The position numbers and the translations under genes are program-made. A DNA stretch of 64,000 nucleotides from Aquimixticola soesokkakensis. GTDB lineage: Bacteria > Pseudomonadota > Alphaproteobacteria > Rhodobacterales > Rhodobacteraceae. A model generated the notes under the pieces. The model was not told where the DNA came from. It was given only the letters and a program-made list of their open reading frames with translations, and did not search any database. The stretch spans positions 1-64,000 of the forward strand of contig NZ_FWFS01000009.1 of NCBI RefSeq assembly GCF_900172375.1. Direction: 5' to 3'. This document shows positions 24,831 to 33,514 of this stretch, one piece after another (position 1 is the first letter of the stretch; the number at the start of each line of letters is the position of its first letter).

Positions 24831-26773
24831 GCAGCTTTCCCAATGTTTAACGGGTTGATGTGACTTTCATGGACGGGAAGGGACACAAAGAAGGTGGTCC
24901 CGTGCCCGGGCGCGCTTTGCAGGTGGATTTCTCCGCCCATCATCTCGATCAGTTCGCGCGAGATCGGAAGGCCAAGACCGCTTCCGCCAACGCTACGCGA
25001 CGGGCCTCCGTCGATCTGGCGGAATTTTTCAAAAATCTGGTCGTGCAGATGCGCCTCGATGCCGATCCCGCTATCGGATATCTCGAACAAAACAGCCTCT
25101 GCGCCCCTGAGCATCGCGGGCGCAATGCGAATGCGGATCATGCCCTCATCCGTAAAGCGCACCGCATTATCGACGAGATTGACAAGAATCTGGATAAGCC
25201 GGTCCTGATCGCATTGCATCGTTTCCGGCAATCCGGGATCGACCTCGACTTTCGGGGTGATTGGCTTTTGGGATTTGGCCACTGTCCCTTCCATCAGCAG
25301 GGCAACCTGATCTGCGATCCCACGCAACGCGCAATCCGACACGTTCAACTCAAGGCGACCGGCATCAATCCGTGCTGCGTCCAAAATATTCGTCAAAAGA
25401 TGAAACAATCCTTCAGCGGCGGCACGACCGTGATGGGCGCGCTTTTTCTGGCGCGCGGGAATGTCGGCGGCTTCAATCAATTCGAACATTCCCATAATGG
25501 CATTGAGGGGCGTACGTACTTCGTGGCTCATCATCGCAAGGAAATCTGTTTTAATTTTGGCGACAGATTCCGCTTCAATTTTAGATTTTTTCAACTGTTC
25601 TTCAAATTCGTTGCGTTGCTGACTGAGACACCGCAGTTGATCTACCGCAGCGCTCAAGGCGGAAATCTCATCGCGACCGCTCAAACGCCCCATATCGGAA
25701 AAATCATCCTGCTGAATCGCATATACCTGCTGCTCGACTCCGCGCAAACGGCGCACGATTTTACGTTCGATCACAAAGAAGATGATAAGGCTCGAAAGGC
25801 CGAAAAAGACGAATGCGGCAAAAATTAAAAACAATTTGCTCGACAGAAGGCTTGATTCCAATTCGGTTGTCGAGGTTTTGACCGACGCCCTTTGGGCTTG
25901 GACCACGGCAGAGGTATCGGCTTTCAACAGGGAATACTGCGCAACCAGATTGCCTGCCGCCGCCAGAATGTCGGCTTCGCGTGTGAGGTCCTCGACCTTG
26001 TTGCGCGTTGCGGAACCGTCTAAAAAGGCCCTGTAAAACGGGGCGATGGTGGTGCCCAATTCGGTCCGTAGCGGCGTGTCGGGCATCCGCGAGATCGTGG
26101 CGTAGAAATCCACGAACCGACGCTTGACGGAGTCATTGACGCGGGCAATCTGGCCCAGAGATTCCGCGTCGATCAAATCGCGGACCCCGTCCTGGATGAA
26201 TGCCAGATCGGCGGAGGCATTGAGAAGGCGTTGCAGGGTGCTGGTCAACAGGGGCGCTTCAGTGCCATTTGGAATATTGCGCGCCGACAATTTGGAATAT
26301 TCAAGTTTTTCCGACAGAAGTTTCAACTTGGCCTCCATCTCCCGCAGGTTCGCAACCGTTGTATGCCTATCATCGGGCAATAGCTGGATGTCGTTAGACA
26401 ATTGATCGACCTGTGTCTGGATGATTGCCAGATGGTTGCGGATGTCGGGCGTAAGCGATGCATCGGCCTCAAGGGCGGCAACGGCTTTCTCATTCAACAG
26501 ATCAACACTTTTACGTGTCTCTTCAAGCGCGGCAAGGCGCTGCTCCTTCGAGTTGGCCGACATGATCAGAACGGCCGAACCGGCCCCTTCAAAGGCAGAT
26601 TCGCTCATTTCATCGAGATCAAGCAAAACGGGAACGGTTTTTTGCGTCAGGGAAAGAAAACGGGTTCCTGCGTCCGCAATTACAAGGAAAGAAACGTAAA
26701 AAAGCAAAAGGCCGATGGCCGTCAACAGCATGACGCAGAGGCGCAAAAGACTGGTCGCGTTCAGATGTTTCAT
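24827..26773 (-). CDS. TorS-like sensor histidine kinase with large helical periplasmic domain
   Basis: 648 residues. TM1 is about 11-33 and TM2 about 313-335. Between them lies a 280-residue, charged, heptad-rich helical region as in TorS sensor domains. HAMP follows (ERKIVRRLRGVEQQV), then HisKA with His417 (FLAMMSHEVRTPLNAIMG) and the ATPase domain (LVNLVDNAVRFT, DSGIGIEAH, GGSGLGLPISRELI). The separate receiver at 24450-24830 completes the system. Divergently, 83 bases away, is a periplasmic binding protein gene without a transporter. TorS works with the periplasmic protein TorT, so I infer that the binding protein presents the signal. No strong ribosome-binding site is seen. Confidence 0.85.
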   Translation of the reverse strand: MKHLNATSLLRLCVMLLTAIGLLLFYVSFLVIADAGTRFLSLTQKTVPVLLDLDEMSESAFEGAGSAVLIMSANSKEQRLAALEETRKSVDLLNEKAVAALEADASLTPDIRNHLAIIQTQVDQLSNDIQLLPDDRHTTVANLREMEAKLKLLSEKLEYSKLSARNIPNGTEAPLLTSTLQRLLNASADLAFIQDGVRDLIDAESLGQIARVNDSVKRRFVDFYATISRMPDTPLRTELGTTIAPFYRAFLDGSATRNKVEDLTREADILAAAGNLVAQYSLLKADTSAVVQAQRASVKTSTTELESSLLSSKLFLIFAAFVFFGLSSLIIFFVIERKIVRRLRGVEQQVYAIQQDDFSDMGRLSGRDEISALSAAVDQLRCLSQQRNEFEEQLKKSKIEAESVAKIKTDFLAMMSHEVRTPLNAIMGMFELIEAADIPARQKKRAHHGRAAAEGLFHLLTNILDAARIDAGRLELNVSDCALRGIADQVALLMEGTVAKSQKPITPKVEVDPGLPETMQCDQDRLIQILVNLVDNAVRFTDEGMIRIRIAPAMLRGAEAVLFEISDSGIGIEAHLHDQIFEKFRQIDGGPSRSVGGSGLGLPISRELIEMMGGEIHLQSAPGHGTTFFVSLPVHESHINPLNIGKAA

Positions 26774-26856
26774 GATTAGCCAAATATTAACTCGCCTTCA
26801 TCAATACTGGGCGAGAGTTAATTGCTGGTAAATTTTCCGAGGGAGCAGGACATAGA

Positions 26857-28248
26857 ATGAACAGACGGAAGTTTTTGGTAAACTCGGCCGCGCTTGCCGC
26901 CGCGATGCCCGCGGCTGTGCGCGCGTCAAGCGTTGCGCACCCCCTGCTGCCCGAAGCTGCGGCGGCGAAGGCCCTGGCCGGCGGGACAAAGCCCGTCTTG
27001 CACTGCCTTTTTCCCGAAGGAAGCCAGTCCAACATAGACGCCGTCCTTGCGCAATGGACCCGCCAGACGGGGCTTGATGTGACCTTTGAAACAGAGAGCC
27101 TTGATGACATCAACGGGCGCATTCTGTCGGATTCCCTCACCGGTATGACGACCTATGATGTGGCGCTTCCGGCGACTTTCGGCATCGCCGATCTGGTGCA
27201 TGGCAATGCGTTGCAACCGTTCGATGCGCTTGCGCCCGCGGGCTTGGCGCCGGCTCTCGGTCCGCAGGTGCTCTATAGCGACGGAGATTTTGTCGATGGC
27301 GCGCGCTACGGGTTCCAAACCGATGGCGATGTCTATCTTGCTTTTTATCGCAAGGATTTGGCAGAGCAGGCAAATGCAACCGGGGCCTATGCGGCGCAGC
27401 ATGGCTATCCTTTGGCAACGCCAGACACATGGGCCGAACTGGACCGGCAGATGGCGTTTTTTCATGACCCGACAGAAGGGTGCTACGGCGGTGCGCTGTT
27501 TCGAAATGCCGGCTATCTGGCTTGGGAATATCTTTCGCGCCTCAATGACAAGGGCGCGCGCATCATCGGTGCCGGGTTCGAGCCGAATTTTGGAAGCGAT
27601 GCGGCGGTCGAGGCGCTTGAGGACATGATCCGCGCGACCGCCTTTCTCCATCCGGCGACCGCAACATCGGGTCTCTTTGAAAATTGGGACCTGTACCGCA
27701 ACACGAAAATCTACGCCAATGTCGGGTGGGGCGGCTCGCAAAAGATGTTTAACGTGCCTGGCTCTCCGCTGCGGGGCAATATGATCCACGCCCAGCTGCC
27801 TGCGGGTCAGGGGAGGTCGTCGGCCTATTTCAACTGGGGGTGGTCCTACGTCATTCCGCGCGCGGCAAAATTGGCAGAACTTGGCTATCTTTTCGCCCGG
27901 TTTGCGGTGTCTGACAGCGTGTCGACCTTGGCGGTGCGCGAAGCGGAGGGCTATTTCGACCCCTTCAACGAGGTTCACTATGCCGATCCGGTGATCGAGG
28001 AGGTCTATTCGAGTGCCTTCCTCAAGGTCCACCGCGCCGCGATGCGCAATGCCAGTTTGAACCTCTATGTCCCGGGGTATTCCAACTACATGAATTCGTT
28101 GAACGAATATCTTGCCCTCGCAATCGAGGGGACGCATCGCCCCGAAGTGGCACTGGAGCTTGCAGCATCGGAGTGGCGGTTGATCACCCTTGAGGTCGGG
28201 CAAAGCAACCAGCATCAACGCTGGTCGGATCTCAAGGCCATCGACTAG
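26857..28248 (+). CDS. Orphan periplasmic binding protein (family 1 extracellular solute-binding)
   Basis: 463 residues. The N-terminus MNRRKFLVNSAALAAAMPAA is a signal peptide, possibly Tat-type. The body resembles sugar-type binding proteins: DAVLAQWTRQTGLDVTFETE, then YDVALPATFGIADLVHG, RYGFQTDGDVYLAFYRKDL and TPDTWAELDRQMAFF. No permease or ATPase gene is nearby, while a TorS-like kinase starts 83 bases away on the other strand, so a sensing role is more likely than transport. The ATG at 26857 is preceded by GGGAGCAGGA. The ligand may be a carbohydrate or polyol by family. Confidence 0.75.
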   Translation: MNRRKFLVNSAALAAAMPAAVRASSVAHPLLPEAAAAKALAGGTKPVLHCLFPEGSQSNIDAVLAQWTRQTGLDVTFETESLDDINGRILSDSLTGMTTYDVALPATFGIADLVHGNALQPFDALAPAGLAPALGPQVLYSDGDFVDGARYGFQTDGDVYLAFYRKDLAEQANATGAYAAQHGYPLATPDTWAELDRQMAFFHDPTEGCYGGALFRNAGYLAWEYLSRLNDKGARIIGAGFEPNFGSDAAVEALEDMIRATAFLHPATATSGLFENWDLYRNTKIYANVGWGGSQKMFNVPGSPLRGNMIHAQLPAGQGRSSAYFNWGWSYVIPRAAKLAELGYLFARFAVSDSVSTLAVREAEGYFDPFNEVHYADPVIEEVYSSAFLKVHRAAMRNASLNLYVPGYSNYMNSLNEYLALAIEGTHRPEVALELAASEWRLITLEVGQSNQHQRWSDLKAID

Positions 28249-28294
28249 CGGGGGCTGCGGCGGATGTCACAGGGCGGAACCTGTGAAAAACTGA

Positions 28295-28338
28295 CCCCTC
28301 AGCCCCGATTGCGACAGGCGCAGGGAGAGGCTGAGGGG
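28295..28338. terminator. Possible bidirectional hairpin between convergent genes
   Basis: cccctcagcc (28295-28304) can pair with ggctgagggg (28329-28338) across 24 bases. It lies between the convergent binding-protein and RND genes, where a terminator is expected, but there is no T run on either side. Confidence 0.3.
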
Positions 28339-28344
28339 GCGTGC

Positions 28345-31300
28345 CTAGTTTGGGTGGGTGTCGCCGGTGCGCGGGCGGGCATGGGTGTCGGCCCCCAAAA
28401 CCCGTCCGAGCACCCAGCGCAGACGGGTTTTCAGCCCGTCCAGCACGCTGAACAGCGACGGCACAAACAGAAGCGACAGCAGGGTCGACAGGATCAGCCC
28501 GCCGATCACCGCTATGGCCATCGGGGCGCGAAACTCGCCGCCGGTGGAATGGGCCAGCGCCGAGGGGATCATGCCCGCGACCATCGCGATGGTGGTCATG
28601 ATGATCGGGCGGGCGCGTTTATGGCCCGCATCCAGCATGGCTTCGGCGCGCGTTGCACCGCCTTTCATGGCTTCAAGGGCGAATTCCACCAGCATGATGG
28701 CGTTTTTCGTGACGATCCCCATCAGCATCAAAAAGCCGATGACCACCGACAGGCCAATGCCCGCGCCATACAGATAAAGCGCAAAGATTGCGCCGCCGAT
28801 GGCAAGGGGCAGGGACAAGAGAATGGTGATCGGGGTCACGAAACTGCCAAACAGCAGCACCAGAACCACGTAGACCAACAAGATGCCCGCGCCCATCGCC
28901 AGTGCAAAGCTGGAAAACACCTCGTTCATGGTTTCCGCATCGCCCGCCGGTTGCAGCGTTGTGCCCGCGGGCATGTCTTGGGCCAGCGGCAGTGCGCTGA
29001 CTGCCTGCGTTGCCGGTCCCAAAATCGCCCCCTCTGCCAGATCGGCCTCGATGGCGACACGGTAGCGGCGGTCGTAGCGTTCCAGCGTAGCGGGGCCGGT
29101 AGAGAGTCGCAGATCGGCAACTGTGGCCAGCGCCACCAGCGATCCGGTGCTCGATTGCACCTTCAACCCCGCCAGACGCGAGAGGTCATCGCGGGCCTGC
29201 TCGTCGATGCGCACGCGGATCGGCACTTGTTTTTCGCCCGCGCTGAACTGCGCCAGATTGGCATCTGTGTCGCCTTGGGTGGTGATGCGAATGGCATTGG
29301 CCAGTGTCGCCGCGCTGACGCCCAGCTCTGCGGCACGTTCTGGATCGGGCGTGATCTGGATCTCGGGGCGCATCAGGGCGGCATCCGAGGAGACATCGCG
29401 CAGATCGGGCAGGGTTTTCATCTGGGCCATCAACTGGGCCGCTGCCTCGGCCGCCTGTGCTTCGGTATCGCCCAGAACATTGATCGACAGCGCGCGTGCC
29501 GCGTCCTCGTCCAGCACGAACAGCCGCACATCGGGGATCGCGGCAAGACGGGTCGCCAATTCGGCCTTGATCGCGTCCGAGCTGCGGTCGCGGTGGGATT
29601 TGTCGCCGAAATTGACCTGCACATTCAACGAGGTGGCCGAACTTCCGTCCACAAACACGCCCTGAACTTCCGGGGTTTCGCGGATCAGGCTGTTGAGCTG
29701 CGCACCGGTGCTGCGGGCTTGGGCCAGCGTCGTGCCGGGGGGCAATTGCACCGTGACCACCGCGCGCCCCGTATCCGAGGGCGGGATAAATTCGGTCGGC
29801 AAAAGCGTCGCCGAAAAGATCGAACCGGCAAAAATCGCAACCCCCAGCAACAGCGTCACCGTGCGGTTGCGCAGGGTCCAGGCCAGAGCGCCCAGATAGC
29901 GGCGCATGAGCCAGCCGTCCTTGGTTTCTTCGACCACGGCTTTGCTTTTGAGGAAATAGGCGGCGAACATCGGGGTGATGATCCGCGCCACGAGCAGCGA
30001 GAACAACACAGCCACGGCGACCGTGATGCCGAACTGCTTGAAAAACTGTCCCGCGATGCCGCCCATGAAACTGACGGGGGCAAAGACGGCGACGATGGTG
30101 AGCGAGATGGCGATCACCGTCATGCCGATTTCCGAGGCCGCTTCTTCGGAGGCCTGATAGGCTGGGGTGCCCATGTGGATGTGGCGCACGATGTTCTCGA
30201 TTTCCACAATCGCGTCATCGACCAGAATACCCACCACCAAGGTGATCCCGAGCAGGCTGATGGTGTTGAGCGAAAAGCCCAGCATATCCATCACGATAAA
30301 GGTCGGAATGGCCGAGAGCGGCAGCGCCACAAAGGCCACCACCGTCGCGCGCCAGTCCTTGAGGAACAAGAACACCACGATGATCGCGAGAATGGCGCCC
30401 TCGTAAAGGGTGGACATGGCCGCTTGGAAATTGGCCTCGGTGTAGATCGTCGCATCATCGACCAGATCGATCTGCATATCGGGATATTGCGCGCTGAGCG
30501 CCGCGATGCGGGCCTTGGCGTTTTCGCCCGCATCCAGATCCGAAGCCCCCGTGGCGCGAAACACACCAAAGGCCACGACCGGACGCCCGTTGAACAGCGC
30601 AAAACTGGTGGCCTCCTGGGCCCCGTCGCTGATGGTGCCCAGTTGGTCAAGGCGGATCACATCGCCGCCGCCCAGCCGGATCGGGGTCGCGCCAAGCGCG
30701 GCAATGCTGTCGGCAGAGCCAAGCGCACGGATCGAATAGTCCTGCCCCGCAAGCGTGCCGCCGCCGCCGCCCTGATCCTGGTTCACATCGGCAAGCTGGC
30801 TGCTGACCTGCGCGGCCGTCAGCCCGAAAGCGAGCAAACGGTCAGGGTCAAGATCGACGGCGATTTCGCGGGTGGCCCCGCCCAGACGGGCGACACTGCC
30901 CACGCCCCCGGCGGTTTGCAGGTCGCGCACGATCACGTCGTCGACAAAGGTCGAAAGGTCCTCGGTGCTGCGCGTGGGATCGGAGACCGCATAGGTCAGG
31001 ATCGGCGCACCGCTGAAGTCCAGGCGCTTGACCACCGGTTCGGTGATGGTTTCGGGCATTTCGCTGCGCGCGGCGGTAATGGCATCTTTGACGTCGTTGA
31101 GGGCGCGGTCGGTGTCGGTGCCAACGGCAAATTCCACCGTCAGGCTGGCCGCGCTATCGGAGGCCGTGGCCGTGACATGGCGCATCCCGGCAATGTCACT
31201 GACTTCGCTTTCAATGGGTTGCACGACTTGCGAGGTGATCTCGGCGGGGGCCGCACCGGGCAGGCCGACACTGATCGTGACCACGGGCAAATCGACGTTT

Positions 31301-31413
31301 GGATATTGGGTGACGGGCATCCGCGCAAAGCTGACGAGCCCGACAAGCACCAGTGCAAGGAAAAGCGCAATGGCCGGAACGGGGTTTCGGATCGAAAGGG
31401 TGGAAATATTCAC
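28345..31413 (-). CDS. RND-family efflux transporter inner-membrane pump (HAE1 type)
   Basis: 1022 residues, usual length for the family. N-terminal TM1 (PAIALFLALVLVGLVSFARM) is followed by the periplasmic porter domain (YPNVDLPVVTISVGLPGAAP) and the TM2-6 bundle. The TM4 proton-relay region (GITLVVGILVDDAIVEIENI) has the paired aspartates, and a second bundle carries AIGGAIFALYLYGAGIG. The start is a GTG at 31413 overlapping the stop of the adaptor gene (31410-31412), so the pump is translated with its adaptor. No outer-membrane channel gene is present; a shared TolC-type channel is expected. The divergent MarR/GbsR gene is the likely repressor. Confidence 0.9.
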   Translation of the reverse strand: MNISTLSIRNPVPAIALFLALVLVGLVSFARMPVTQYPNVDLPVVTISVGLPGAAPAEITSQVVQPIESEVSDIAGMRHVTATASDSAASLTVEFAVGTDTDRALNDVKDAITAARSEMPETITEPVVKRLDFSGAPILTYAVSDPTRSTEDLSTFVDDVIVRDLQTAGGVGSVARLGGATREIAVDLDPDRLLAFGLTAAQVSSQLADVNQDQGGGGGTLAGQDYSIRALGSADSIAALGATPIRLGGGDVIRLDQLGTISDGAQEATSFALFNGRPVVAFGVFRATGASDLDAGENAKARIAALSAQYPDMQIDLVDDATIYTEANFQAAMSTLYEGAILAIIVVFLFLKDWRATVVAFVALPLSAIPTFIVMDMLGFSLNTISLLGITLVVGILVDDAIVEIENIVRHIHMGTPAYQASEEAASEIGMTVIAISLTIVAVFAPVSFMGGIAGQFFKQFGITVAVAVLFSLLVARIITPMFAAYFLKSKAVVEETKDGWLMRRYLGALAWTLRNRTVTLLLGVAIFAGSIFSATLLPTEFIPPSDTGRAVVTVQLPPGTTLAQARSTGAQLNSLIRETPEVQGVFVDGSSATSLNVQVNFGDKSHRDRSSDAIKAELATRLAAIPDVRLFVLDEDAARALSINVLGDTEAQAAEAAAQLMAQMKTLPDLRDVSSDAALMRPEIQITPDPERAAELGVSAATLANAIRITTQGDTDANLAQFSAGEKQVPIRVRIDEQARDDLSRLAGLKVQSSTGSLVALATVADLRLSTGPATLERYDRRYRVAIEADLAEGAILGPATQAVSALPLAQDMPAGTTLQPAGDAETMNEVFSSFALAMGAGILLVYVVLVLLFGSFVTPITILLSLPLAIGGAIFALYLYGAGIGLSVVIGFLMLMGIVTKNAIMLVEFALEAMKGGATRAEAMLDAGHKRARPIIMTTIAMVAGMIPSALAHSTGGEFRAPMAIAVIGGLILSTLLSLLFVPSLFSVLDGLKTRLRWVLGRVLGADTHARPRTGDTHPN

Positions 31414-32699
31414 TGGGCGCTCCCTGCGTCAGCGGTTTGATCTGCAGCGGCGGCGCCTGTCGTTGGGCCGCTGTCTTGGGCGGATTCCGCCGCGCTGCGC
31501 ACCGTGTCGCCGGGGGCGAAAAATGCCCCCGCACGTGCCAGAACCACATCGCCCGCGCTCAGGCCGTCGGTGATTTCGCGCCAGTCCTGCCACAAAAGCC
31601 CCGCCGTCACATCGCGCCGCTCAAGCGTGCCGACCCCGGGAGTTTGCGCGCTCTCGCGCACCAGCAACACATAGTCGCCCCTCGCATCCGAAATCACCGC
31701 CGTGGCGGGCACGGCCAGACTGTTGCGTTCGGCTGTGGTGATCCAGCCGCCCACGAACAGACCGGGGCGCAGGCCGGCTTGGGCGGGGGTCGCAATGCGC
31801 ACCGCACCGAGGCGGCTGGTGGCATCGACCACGGGGGCAAGGCGGCGCAACCGGCCCTCGACGGGCGCAAGACCGGCGATGTCGAGGGTGGCCCTCTGGC
31901 CGACCGCAAGCTGGGCAAGGTCGGTTTCGGTGACCTCCACCTCGACCTCCACCTCGCCGTCGCGAATGATGCGATACAGCGGTTCGCCACTGGCCGAGGC
32001 GATGCCGCCGATCTGACCGTTGCGCGCGGAAATGATACCGGAAGCGGGCGCTTTGATCTGCGCGGCGTCGAGATCCTGCCGCGCGATGGCCAGCGCGACC
32101 TCCGCCTGTTGCGTTTGTGCCTGTGCGACAGCCACACCGTCCTGCGCGTTTTGCAAAGTTGCCTGTGCGGTCTGGTCGGCTGTCAGCGCATCATCCAGCG
32201 CGCTTTGGGTGGTTGCGCCGCTGTCGCGCAGGCTCTGGCTGCGCGACAGGGTCTGGGCGGCCTGCGTGCGGGCCGATTGTGCTGAAATCACCTGACTTTC
32301 GGCCTGACGCGCGGCGGCCTGCGCGCGGGCAAGTTCGGCCTGCGCCTGCGCAAGTTTTTGGGTCAGGGTACGCGCGTCCAGCGTTGCCAGGACATCGCCC
32401 TTGGCCACGCTGTCACCGATATCCGCCTCAAGGGCCGTCACCGCGTAGCCGCCTGTGTCGGGATACACCAGCACTTCGCCGCGCGCCACGAGGCTTCCGG
32501 TCACGGGCACGCGGGCTACCAGATCGCGCGGCTGCGCCTGTGCGGTGGTGACGGTGGGAATGCGTGCGCTGCTCTGGCTGGCGGGCTTTTGCGCGTCCTC
32601 GGCTGCGGCACTGGCGGGCAAAAGCACTGCGGGCAGGGGCGCCAGCAGACCAACAAGGACAAATGCGACGGCGCCGCGAGAAAGGGAAAAGGTCGGCAT
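31410..32699 (-). CDS. RND efflux periplasmic adaptor (membrane fusion protein)
   Basis: 429 residues. A signal peptide covers about the first 33. The lipoyl half-motifs (VTALEADIGDSVAKGDVLAT and the matching PASGIISARNG) flank an alpha-helical hairpin rich in Ala/Gln (about 125-225), followed by the beta-barrel domain. An EVEVEVEV stretch, encoded by a short DNA repeat near 31940, lies just after the second lipoyl half. The Gly/Ala/Thr-rich C-terminal tail is longer than usual. The ATG at 32699 has GGAG six bases upstream. The transcript probably starts near 32795 from the promoter described below. Confidence 0.9.
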   Translation of the reverse strand: MPTFSLSRGAVAFVLVGLLAPLPAVLLPASAAAEDAQKPASQSSARIPTVTTAQAQPRDLVARVPVTGSLVARGEVLVYPDTGGYAVTALEADIGDSVAKGDVLATLDARTLTQKLAQAQAELARAQAAARQAESQVISAQSARTQAAQTLSRSQSLRDSGATTQSALDDALTADQTAQATLQNAQDGVAVAQAQTQQAEVALAIARQDLDAAQIKAPASGIISARNGQIGGIASASGEPLYRIIRDGEVEVEVEVTETDLAQLAVGQRATLDIAGLAPVEGRLRRLAPVVDATSRLGAVRIATPAQAGLRPGLFVGGWITTAERNSLAVPATAVISDARGDYVLLVRESAQTPGVGTLERRDVTAGLLWQDWREITDGLSAGDVVLARAGAFFAPGDTVRSAAESAQDSGPTTGAAAADQTADAGSAQ

Positions 32700-32781
32700 G
32701 GTGGTCTCCGAAAAGATTTGCGGCGAAATAAAATGAAGCGGTGCGGCGCGGGCGGGCGAAAAAACAGGCGGTGCGCGGTTT

Positions 32782-32799
32782 GTTCAATTCTGACTGAAC
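32782..32799. promoter_or_regulatory. Operator-like inverted repeat 1 at the efflux-pump transcription start
   Basis: GTTCA-N8-TGAAC, 18 bases. It covers the predicted start point of the minus-strand efflux promoter. Its reverse complement matches operator 2 (32837-32854) at 13 of 18 positions, with the first eight identical (GTTCAGTC). Confidence 0.55.
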
Positions 32800-32801
32800 G
32801 G

Positions 32802-32830
32802 TAGATAGGAACGTGGCGCGGAACTGTCAA
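32802..32830 (-). promoter_or_regulatory. Sigma-70-type promoter of the efflux operon
   Basis: On the minus strand TTGACA (32830-32825) is followed after 17 bases by TATCTA (32807-32802). This is the best hexamer pair in the gap and points into the adaptor gene, whose start is about 100 bases downstream. Confidence 0.6.
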
Positions 32831-32836
32831 TGGCGC

Positions 32837-32854
32837 GTTCAGTCTTGAGTAAAC
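32837..32854. promoter_or_regulatory. Operator-like site 2 overlapping the regulator promoter
   Basis: GTTCAGTCTTGAGTAAAC. It covers the -35 element of the plus-strand promoter and lies just upstream of the -35 of the minus-strand promoter, so one repressor could act on both directions. Confidence 0.5.
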
Positions 32855-32873
32855 AAACCCCATCCGCTACAGT
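32845..32873 (+). promoter_or_regulatory. Promoter of the MarR/GbsR regulator gene
   Basis: TTGAGT (32845-32850), 17 bases, TACAGT (32868-32873), leading to a start codon at 32898. The -35 lies within operator 2, consistent with autoregulation. Confidence 0.5.
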
Positions 32874-32897
32874 CCCTCAACCTACGAGCCAGAGCCG

Positions 32898-33401
32898 ATG
32901 ACAGATCATATTTCCACCGCACAACAAGAGTTTCTTGCGCTGATCGGCGCCGCATCGGAAGCGGAGGGCAAATCGCGCATTTCCGGCCAGATCATTGCGC
33001 TTTTGGTGTTCGAGGGGCGCGCGCTGTCTTTTGGGGAACTTGCGGTGGCGCTGGGCGTCAGCCGGGGCAGCATCAGCACCAACACACGGACCCTCGAGGC
33101 GCGCGGCGTGCTGGCGCGGGTGCAACGCAGCGGCGAGCGGCAGGATTATTTCGAACTGGTTGACGTTCATTCCGCCACGCTGCTGCGCGAAATTTCCCAA
33201 CGGCTCGACCGGACCGGAACGGGGATCGAGGATATCTGTGCGCGCCTTTCGCACAGCGGCGGCGACAGCGGTCACGGGGCCTGCGCCCGGCTGCGCGACT
33301 ACGCCGCGTTTCACCATATCGTCGCCAAGGCCATTGCGACCGCCTCGGACGAAATCGAAGGCAAAACCGCGCATCTGCGGCCCGGCGACAGCGTCGAGTG
33401 A
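32898..33401 (+). CDS. MarR/GbsR-family transcriptional regulator of the efflux operon
   Basis: 167 residues. The winged helix (about 28-85) reads ISGQIIALLVFEGRALSFGE, ALGVSRGSISTNTRTLEARG and VLARVQRSGERQDYFEL, the wording of the GbsR/MarR group. The C-terminal part is helical and probably dimerises. It is divergent from the RND operon with 198 bases between the start codons, and shares two matching operator-like sites with it. The last six codons including the stop fall in a 22-bp tandem duplication. The inducer is unknown. The ATG at 32898 has only a weak ribosome-binding site. Confidence 0.85.
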   Translation: MTDHISTAQQEFLALIGAASEAEGKSRISGQIIALLVFEGRALSFGELAVALGVSRGSISTNTRTLEARGVLARVQRSGERQDYFELVDVHSATLLREISQRLDRTGTGIEDICARLSHSGGDSGHGACARLRDYAAFHHIVAKAIATASDEIEGKTAHLRPGDSVE

Positions 33402-33425
33402 GACCGGCGACAGCGTCGAGTGAGA
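33382..33425. repeat. Perfect 22-bp tandem duplication across a stop codon
   Basis: ccggcgacagcgtcgagtga plus ga occurs at 33382-33403 and again at 33404-33425 without mismatch. The first copy contains the end of the MarR/GbsR gene (GDSVE, TGA); the second repeats the same codons after the stop. The absence of mismatches suggests that the duplication is recent. Confidence 0.95.
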
Positions 33426-33514
33426 AACGGCGCGTCCTGTTGCGCGCGTTCCCAATCGCGGGCGCCGTGCGCGCGCTCTACAGGGGCGCGGTTTGACGGC
33501 TCTGAAACGAAGCC

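Noticed and set aside
28264-31440. Plus-strand open frame of 1058 codons opposite the RND pump
   Set aside because: Antisense shadow: Gly/Arg/His/Gln-rich low-complexity translation; the minus-strand RND protein is unmistakable.
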